Notes under the pieces: generated by a model
Database searches by the model: none
What the model was told of the DNA's origin: nothing
What the model saw: the letters and a program-made list of their open reading frames with translations, nothing else
Program-made: the position numbers and the translations under genes
Source of the DNA: Nitrosomonas sp.
GTDB taxonomy: Bacteria > Pseudomonadota > Gammaproteobacteria > Burkholderiales > Nitrosomonadaceae
Length of the DNA stretch: 43,025 bases
Assembly: GCA_024281825.1 (NCBI GenBank)
Contig: JAMWZY010000003.1
Coordinates: 1 to 43,025, forward strand
Reading direction: 5' to 3'
Part shown: positions 37,915 to 43,025 of the stretch, piece after piece
Position numbering within the stretch: the stretch's first letter is position 1
Layout: each line of letters opens with the position of its first letter

Positions 37915-38892
37915 ATGAAGCTGGCTTTTATTGTTGATCCACTTGATTCGATCAAAATCAACAAAGATTCCAGTTATGCGATGATTTCAGAAGCCAGTAC
38001 CCGAGGACATGCAATTCATGTGCTTGAACAACATGATATAGCTTTAATTAACAACCAAGTCATCTGCAATGCACGCTCGTTACGTTTGAAATCCACTTCC
38101 CAATTTGATTCACAGTGGTATGAAGCCGGTCATGTTGAAACACTACCCTTAACTGCATTTGATGCTGTTTTGATGCGCAAAGACCCCCCCTTTGATTTAG
38201 AGTATGTGTATAGTACTTACCTACTGGAATTGGCCGAAACACAAGGTGCTTTGGTGATCAACAGCCCTCGTGCCATCCGCGACCATAATGAGAAACTCGC
38301 CATAACAAAATTTCCACAATTTATTGCGCCCACACTGGTTACCAGTCGAGCAACTTTAATCCGGGAATTTATTGCTATTCACCGCATTGTCATTCTAAAA
38401 CCACTTGATAGCATGGGAGGAACCAGTATTTTTCAGGTTAGCGAATCAGATGCCAATCTTTCTGTTATTCTTGAAACCATGACACAGCATGAAACACGCA
38501 CAATCATGGCACAGCGCTATATTCCTGAAATCGTACTCGGTGATAAACGAATATTAGTCATTGATGGGGAAGCCGTTCCCTATGCATTAGCTCGCATACC
38601 TAAACCTGGCGAAACACGCGGTAATCTAGCTGCCGGCGGCACTGGAAAAACGCAACCGCTTTCAGCACGAGATCAAGAAATCGCAGCATCTATCGGCCCA
38701 GAATTAGTAAGAAATGGCTTAATGTTCGTCGGATTGGATGTTATTGGTGATTATCTCACTGAAATCAATGTAACAAGCCCGACAGGAATACAGGAAATAG
38801 CCAAGCAAAGCGGATTTGATGCCGCGGCAATGATGATCGATAGAATCGAAGTGATGGTGAACAAAAGAAAACAGGCCGATCATTTTATCTAA
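37915..38892 (+). CDS. gshB: Glutathione synthetase
   Basis: This 325-residue ATP-grasp enzyme adds glycine to gamma-glutamylcysteine. It starts MKLAFIVDPLDSIKINKDSS and carries MRKDPPFDLEY, the ATP-binding KPLDSMGGTSIF, the glycine-rich loop ETRGNLAAGGTGK and the Mg site DVIGDYLTEINVTSPTG. All are family hallmarks. Second gene of the gshAB operon. A hairpin terminator overlaps its stop codon. Confidence 0.97.
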   Translation: MKLAFIVDPLDSIKINKDSSYAMISEASTRGHAIHVLEQHDIALINNQVICNARSLRLKSTSQFDSQWYEAGHVETLPLTAFDAVLMRKDPPFDLEYVYSTYLLELAETQGALVINSPRAIRDHNEKLAITKFPQFIAPTLVTSRATLIREFIAIHRIVILKPLDSMGGTSIFQVSESDANLSVILETMTQHETRTIMAQRYIPEIVLGDKRILVIDGEAVPYALARIPKPGETRGNLAAGGTGKTQPLSARDQEIAASIGPELVRNGLMFVGLDVIGDYLTEINVTSPTGIQEIAKQSGFDAAAMMIDRIEVMVNKRKQADHFI

Positions 38893-38904
38893 TCAGCCTG
38901 TTTT
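38868..38904 (+). terminator. Terminator overlapping the gshB stop
   Basis: AAAACAGGC (38868-38876) pairs with GCCTGTTTT (38896-38904) across a 19-nt loop holding the gshB stop codon. The T-run follows the stem, as in intrinsic terminators; because the arms carry A- and T-runs it may also stop the convergent pABA-synthase operon. Confidence 0.7.
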
Positions 38905-38940
38905 GATTATTCCCCATTCTCTGTTTGCTTAAAATCTAAG

Positions 38941-39687
38941 CTAGTGTAACGTAACAGCTTCCTTTTCTTCGCAAATCAGGTTTGCACAATAAGTTTCATG
39001 AACCCCATCCAAAAACTTCCACAAAGCATCGCAGGCTTCTTCAGTTGCAATCAAAATCTCTTCTTGTTTTTCCGGCGTGTCCGCAAAACGCTCTATCAGC
39101 TCCCACTCGGCTTGCGAATGATATACATCCGCTTTTTGATGCACCGAGAAAAATTCATATTCATCCGGATTATTCATACCATAAAACTTCGCTAATCCAT
39201 CAATTTTTACTGCAGCTACATCCGGTACCTGGGATTCAAAAGCATGTAACGCCGCCAAACCTGCATAAAAAGGACGATTGATGCAAATATTTCTAAAAGT
39301 ATTCACCAAATTTTGAGTCGTCGGCAATGCTGTAGCATTCGATAGCATTTTATCATTCGCACCCAAAGCAAAAGCGAACTTCTTCCATAATGCAGGATGA
39401 TTTTTGTCACCATGCTCTTCATCAATCAAGTTTCTAAGTACTTCCTGACGCGCACTGATATCACCGCTATTGGTTTCTGAGTGGATATGCGGCGTATTAA
39501 AATGCACAGCACTTAAATAGGTCGGTTCAGCCAGTACATTATAAAAATACTGCTCTGCGTAATGCCGTAGTTGTTCTTTTGTTAACTGACCTGCCGTCCA
39601 AGCAACATAAAATGGATGTTTCAGCAAATGTTTGTTATTAATAATAGCATTTACTTTTTGCTTCAAAACAGTTGTGGTGGTCGTCAT
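38941..39687 (-). CDS. CADD-type para-aminobenzoate synthase
   Basis: This 248-residue protein is a TenA/PqqC-like di-metal oxygenase of the CADD family. From recall of Chlamydia CADD, the residues needed for its self-sacrificing conversion to pABA align: tyrosine Tyr27, metal ligands Glu90, His97, Glu151, His183, Asp187, His190, and Lys161. CADD homologues replace the usual PabABC route; the N. europaea homologue was shown genetically to supply pABA. The chlamydial C-terminal tail is partly different (GVHETYCANLICEEKE). It is third in an operon after a FabF-like ketosynthase and an acyl carrier protein, 102 bp after the latter. The link with these is unexplained. Confidence 0.9.
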   Translation of the reverse strand: MTTTTTVLKQKVNAIINNKHLLKHPFYVAWTAGQLTKEQLRHYAEQYFYNVLAEPTYLSAVHFNTPHIHSETNSGDISARQEVLRNLIDEEHGDKNHPALWKKFAFALGANDKMLSNATALPTTQNLVNTFRNICINRPFYAGLAALHAFESQVPDVAAVKIDGLAKFYGMNNPDEYEFFSVHQKADVYHSQAEWELIERFADTPEKQEEILIATEEACDALWKFLDGVHETYCANLICEEKEAVTLH

Positions 39688-39789
39688 AAAAACTCCTTCT
39701 AAAACCGAAAAATATAAAAAACACGGTTATCATCGCTAAATAATATCCGCAAGTCAAATAAAGTGCTGATAACCATAACCTTGTTCACA

Positions 39790-40041
39790 CTAAGATGAAG
39801 CTGCTGGATGATTCTTAATATATTCAATAATATCACCAACATTACGAAAATTTTTTACTTCGTCGCCATCAAAGCTGATTCCAAATTTTTCTTCTGCATC
39901 AAATAACAACTGAATGGTATCCATCGAATCGAAACCAAGTTCTGCAAATTGTGAAGCCGTAGTAATTCCGGAAGCATCTATGTTTTCAACTTTCGCACTA
40001 ATAAACTCTAGTACTTGTGCTTCCAAATTTGTTGTATCCAT
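39790..40041 (-). CDS. Acyl carrier protein (secondary)
   Basis: This 83-residue four-helix carrier protein has the phosphopantetheine serine at residue 39 (GFDSMDTIQLLFDAEEKF) and acidic helices II-III as usual for ACP. The sequence differs from the near-invariant housekeeping AcpP around that site (which reads LGADSLDTVEL), so it is probably a dedicated carrier. It follows the FabF-like gene by 18 bp, and the two should work together in acyl chain extension. Confidence 0.92.
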   Translation of the reverse strand: MDTTNLEAQVLEFISAKVENIDASGITTASQFAELGFDSMDTIQLLFDAEEKFGISFDGDEVKNFRNVGDIIEYIKNHPAASS

Positions 40042-40059
40042 AGTGAAGTAATACCTTGT

Positions 40060-41277
40060 TTAAAGATTAGTAAAAACGATGCTGACATTATTTCCGCCGA
40101 ACCCGAATGCATTGCATACCACCGTACTTACTTTTCTTTCTACAGCCTGGTTGGCCGTATAGTCAAGATCACAGTCGGGATCCGCTTCAACCAGATTAAT
40201 CGTAGGATGAATCATCTGCGTACGCAATGTCTGAATGGCCGCAATGGCTCCGATTGCAGCAGAAGCACCAATGCTATGGCCAATCATGGATTTAGTAGCA
40301 CTGATCGAAAGCTTACCTGCATGCTCAGCAAACAGATGTTTAATTGCACGCGTCTCAACCACATCCCCCAAGGGTGTTGAAGTTGCATGTGCGTTAATAT
40401 AATCGACGCTTTCTGGCTTTACACTGGCATCATGAAGTGCGGCTTGCATTGCAGCCACCTGCCCCCCCATATCGGGTGCCACGATGTGCGTCGCATCGCA
40501 AGCACACCCATAACCAGCAAGCTGCGCGTAAGTTTTGGCACCGCGGCCTTCAGCGTCGCTTTGCTTTTCAAGAATCAAAACACCAGCTCCCTCCCCCATA
40601 ACAAATCCATCGCGGCCTTTCGCAAAAGGACGCGAAGCGCGCTGCGGCTGATCATTAAAACCTGTTGATAGCGCATGCAATGCTTCAAATCCTGTCATCG
40701 TCAAAGGCAAAACGCAGGCTTCTGCCCCTCCCACGATAACAGCATCTGCCCTACCTGAGCGTAACAAATCAAGACCAATGCCAATTGCATTTGCCCCGGA
40801 CGAACAAGCCGTACTACATGTTAGATTAGTGCCTTTGAATCCGTATTTAGTTGCAATCCATGCACCAGCGGAATTTGCCATGATGCGCGGTACGGTAAAA
40901 GGCGGTATCGAGCGATCTTGGAATCGACGCAGTGCTGAAGATTCGAACGTGGCAAACCCACCCATTCCGGAACCCAGAACAACCGCTATGCGATACGGTG
41001 AATAATAATCTAGACCGCCAGCATCTTCAACGGCCTGATTAGCCGCATGCAATGCAAACTGTGTAAAACGATCCGTCTGGTCAATATATTTGGGTGATAA
41101 AAATGATGCCGGATCAAACTGCTTCACTTCTCCTGCTATCTTGGAATTTAGTTTAGATGAATCAAATGATTGCACCATATCGATACCACTGACACCATTG
41201 ATAGCAGCATTCCAGAATTGTTCTACACCAGTGCCAATAGGTGACACAACGCCCATTCCGGTTACAACGACACGCAT
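40060..41277 (-). CDS. FabF-like beta-ketoacyl-ACP synthase II
   Basis: This 405-residue thiolase-fold enzyme has the Cys-His-His triad of decarboxylating ketosynthases: Cys158 in STACSSGAN, His in NAHATSTPLGD and His in MIGHSIGAS, plus the C-terminal NAFGFGGNN. It condenses malonyl-ACP with an acyl group. With its own ACP and a pABA synthase instead of fabD/fabG neighbours, it may be a secondary ketosynthase for a specialised acyl product rather than the main FabF. First gene of the operon. Confidence 0.92.
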   Translation of the reverse strand: MRVVVTGMGVVSPIGTGVEQFWNAAINGVSGIDMVQSFDSSKLNSKIAGEVKQFDPASFLSPKYIDQTDRFTQFALHAANQAVEDAGGLDYYSPYRIAVVLGSGMGGFATFESSALRRFQDRSIPPFTVPRIMANSAGAWIATKYGFKGTNLTCSTACSSGANAIGIGLDLLRSGRADAVIVGGAEACVLPLTMTGFEALHALSTGFNDQPQRASRPFAKGRDGFVMGEGAGVLILEKQSDAEGRGAKTYAQLAGYGCACDATHIVAPDMGGQVAAMQAALHDASVKPESVDYINAHATSTPLGDVVETRAIKHLFAEHAGKLSISATKSMIGHSIGASAAIGAIAAIQTLRTQMIHPTINLVEADPDCDLDYTANQAVERKVSTVVCNAFGFGGNNVSIVFTNL

Positions 41278-41663
41278 ACGAGATTTAAACTGAAGATAAG
41301 ATGATAAGGTAGGCCAAAGTCACAAAACAAACAAATTAAGTATAGTGCTTTTGAATATACTGAAAGTCCCATACGCTGTCAAACAAGGTTTGATATAGCT
41401 CCGATATTTGAGCATTCTGATTCAGAGAAAACGTTTTTAACTAAAGAAAAGATAATAGACAATAATCTGCAAATTTACATCACAAAATTGATGCTAGAAT
41501 TCTAACGCTGAAGACTAAACATAATGAAAGGAATATTAAACATTAAATTTAAGGCATATATTTAAGGAGTTGAGAAAAGCTTGCTCTTTTTTGAGTTGCT
41601 TTGAGTATGGTAAAGGTAAGAGTTTTTTCGATCAATTAACCAATTATTACAAAGGGTTAAAAT
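41278..41663. other. Intergenic region between divergent genes
   Basis: About 385 bp of AT-rich sequence between the ketosynthase gene and the carbonic-anhydrase-like gene, which diverge from it, so both promoters should lie here. AAAGGG at 41651-41656 is the ribosome-binding site of the latter. I see no open frame or RNA gene. Confidence 0.4.
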
Positions 41664-42629
41664 ATGTTTGAAAGCTTAATTAAATGGTACAAAGATTTTT
41701 TTGGTATTCAAGATACGGCAAGCACGGTAAGTGCGCCATCCAGCCAACCACCGCAATCGAATAATGCTAAGGCAGACTATCACACTCTAGGTGAATTCAA
41801 TCTTGGATTAGGCGCGATTGGCCCAGCAAATCGCACGGATGTGGATCAAGCAGTTTTGAGCAATATGTACCAAACAATTGCCTCTGGGGAATTTAATATT
41901 CCAGTCAATGATAACGTACCATCTATTTGTGTCGATGGCCGCTGTAACAAAGATGGCACTCGCGAAACATCGCCCTCTGCAGCAGGAGGCACGCTTAGTA
42001 TAGTGTATGGTGCAGATCTTGGTGGCGCATCTACCTCTGACGATACCAGCGAAATCATACTAGCAACTAGAATTGCGAATGCTCTCAAGGAAAAAGGCCA
42101 CACCATTGGTGTACACGGCGATGATCATAGTAATTGTGGCTGCGGTGCATGCGCCAAAGTAAAAAACATTTATCAACACATCGCAGAAAAAATCAATGAT
42201 ATTGTATCGATGACCAGCCAATATGGCATCACCTTATCGCAGACCGAAAAAGACAGTGTTGTTCAACACGCTCAGAACCGCTTGAATCAACCAGATTTTT
42301 TTGCTGAAGATAGATCCAGTGTATTACAGCATGCTCAAGAATGCGGCTCGATGTATGAAGAATTAATAGGCGCACATAATGAACTTGGCATTGCCCTGAA
42401 TACTAGGCCAGGCACCACAATTGATCGTTCTGCGATTCGCGTAAAATACGGCCCGCAATACGACATGTTTGTTGTAGATGCTTGGACTTTTGCCAATGCT
42501 GCAAAAGAAATCAATACCAATGAAAATGCCATGACCACGGAACTTATCGCCAAGGCCATTACATTGCAGAATGTAGCCACTGCCTCTGTTCTGGGACACG
42601 GATCACTGCGCATCATTCCTATCAGTTAA
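41664..42629 (+). CDS. Zeta-class (CDCA-like) carbonic anhydrase homologue
   Basis: This 321-residue protein shows the metal-site signature of diatom cadmium carbonic anhydrases: Cys89 in ICVDGR, a GG pair, His151 in GVHGDDH and Cys160 in CGCGAC, matching the C-x-H-x-C ligands of one CDCA repeat (CVDGR, VHGDH, GCG; spacings 52 and 10 there, 62 and 9 here). The C-terminal VVDAWTFANAA and ending LRIIPI also parallel CDCA (VDGW, KIVVP). It has one repeat rather than three, extra cysteines (94, 158, 163) and no signal peptide, so it is probably cytoplasmic. CO2 hydration is inferred from recalled family sequence. ATG 41664 has AAAGGG 7 nt upstream. Confidence 0.7.
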   Translation: MFESLIKWYKDFFGIQDTASTVSAPSSQPPQSNNAKADYHTLGEFNLGLGAIGPANRTDVDQAVLSNMYQTIASGEFNIPVNDNVPSICVDGRCNKDGTRETSPSAAGGTLSIVYGADLGGASTSDDTSEIILATRIANALKEKGHTIGVHGDDHSNCGCGACAKVKNIYQHIAEKINDIVSMTSQYGITLSQTEKDSVVQHAQNRLNQPDFFAEDRSSVLQHAQECGSMYEELIGAHNELGIALNTRPGTTIDRSAIRVKYGPQYDMFVVDAWTFANAAKEINTNENAMTTELIAKAITLQNVATASVLGHGSLRIIPIS

Positions 42630-42636
42630 CTCACAA

Positions 42637-42674
42637 GATACGAGCTTATTTTCTCTTAAAAATAGGCTCGTATC
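42637..42674 (+). terminator. Hairpin after the carbonic-anhydrase-like gene
   Basis: GATACGAGC (42637-42645) pairs with GCTCGTATC (42666-42674), with a nearly complementary inner extension. It begins 8 bp after the stop. No T-tract follows, so it may act as a transcript-stabilising hairpin or a weak terminator. Confidence 0.55.
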
Positions 42675-42846
42675 CCCAGATAATCAAATTTACTGTATTA
42701 CAGACTCTCAATCTCTACCGAGCTATTCACCGTTATATCAAAGCTAGCATCAATTCATATAATTAAAGCGGTGGCATTGATGGCAATATAACTAACCAGT
42801 TATGGCAACGGTGAAAAATCGGGATTGCGGGCTTACTCCGACCTTG

Positions 42847-43025
42847 CTAGAAGGTTTTTATGCTTGTATTGGTGCGCGCTTGCTGGTAAATAACTAAAGC
42901 CAAAATCAAACCTACACCTAAGTAACTACCACTTACTAAATATATCCAGTGCCCTCCAAATTCTTCATTTGCATAGCGCACAGCTAAAATAACAGAAACG
43001 AGAAAATAACTAGAAGCAAGTACTG
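42847..43025 (-). CDS. C-terminal part of a small membrane protein (runs off the window)
   Basis: The minus strand is open from the window edge to TAG 42847-42849. The visible 58 residues contain two hydrophobic helices (LASSYFLVSVILAV and WIYLVSGSYLGVGLILALVIY) separated by the loop RYANEEFGGH, then a polar tail ending TSIKTF. The pattern is a multi-pass membrane protein; I recognise no family from this fragment. Confidence 0.6.
   Translation of the reverse strand, partial: VLASSYFLVSVILAVRYANEEFGGHWIYLVSGSYLGVGLILALVIYQQARTNTSIKTF

Overview
The window looks like a chromosomal segment of a betaproteobacterial ammonia oxidiser close to Nitrosomonas. This is an inference from gene content: a copper nitrite reductase (nirK), a CADD-type para-aminobenzoate synthase with every catalytic residue conserved (a route documented in Nitrosomonas europaea), a glycolate oxidase operon as expected in a RuBisCO-using autotroph, a proteobacterial gshA-gshB pair, and moderate-to-low GC. 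No ammonia monooxygenase or RuBisCO gene is present, so the genus is not proven.

Layout. 1-1.0 kb: start of an exported protein (cut by the window edge) and a histidine-rich membrane-anchored protein. 1.2-5.9 kb: a tight operon garR/glxR-like, glcD, glcE, glcF for glycolate/glyoxylate salvage. 6.3-9.2 kb: an L,D-transpeptidase lipoprotein, a two-helix membrane peptide, a BI-1 family membrane protein and an unknown membrane-anchored protein. 9.2-12.1 kb: yebC-ruvC-ruvA-ruvB, in which ruvC has no AUG/GUG/UUG start and appears to begin at AUC.

12.1-19.2 kb is an accessory, partly decayed region: a UmuD-like self-cleaving protein with an extra basic N-terminus and no umuC, a GC-rich hflX, a broken higBA toxin-antitoxin locus, a 45-nt 3' fragment of tRNA-Asn, two imperfect 67-nt direct repeats flanking a Crp/Fnr regulator and a membrane protein broken by a perfect 17-bp tandem duplication, an endonuclease/exonuclease/phosphatase-family protein, the tail of a second toxin with its intact orphan antitoxin, and about 0.8 kb of unrecognised sequence. 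The tRNA fragment suggests past integration of mobile DNA.

19.2-27.7 kb: exported MsrB, nudB-aspS, an FmdB-type zinc ribbon protein, guaB-guaA, a DUF4124 protein and a FimV-like protein. 27.7-30.9 kb: gluQRS followed on the same strand by an NDH-2-like flavoprotein, an SRPBCC protein and a short LOV photoreceptor, a possible light- or redox-responsive cluster. 31-38.9 kb: mpl, apt, nirK, a Kef-type K+/H+ antiporter and gshA-gshB. 38.9-41.3 kb: an operon of FabF-like ketosynthase, dedicated acyl carrier protein and CADD-type pABA synthase. 41.7-42.6 kb: a cytoplasmic protein carrying the metal-site signature of the diatom zeta-class (cadmium) carbonic anhydrases. The window ends inside a small membrane protein gene.

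The most interesting items are the zeta-type carbonic anhydrase, the LOV/SRPBCC/flavoprotein cluster, the ketosynthase-ACP-CADD operon, the AUC-start ruvC, and the cluster of genes broken by short insertions, two of them perfect tandem duplications.
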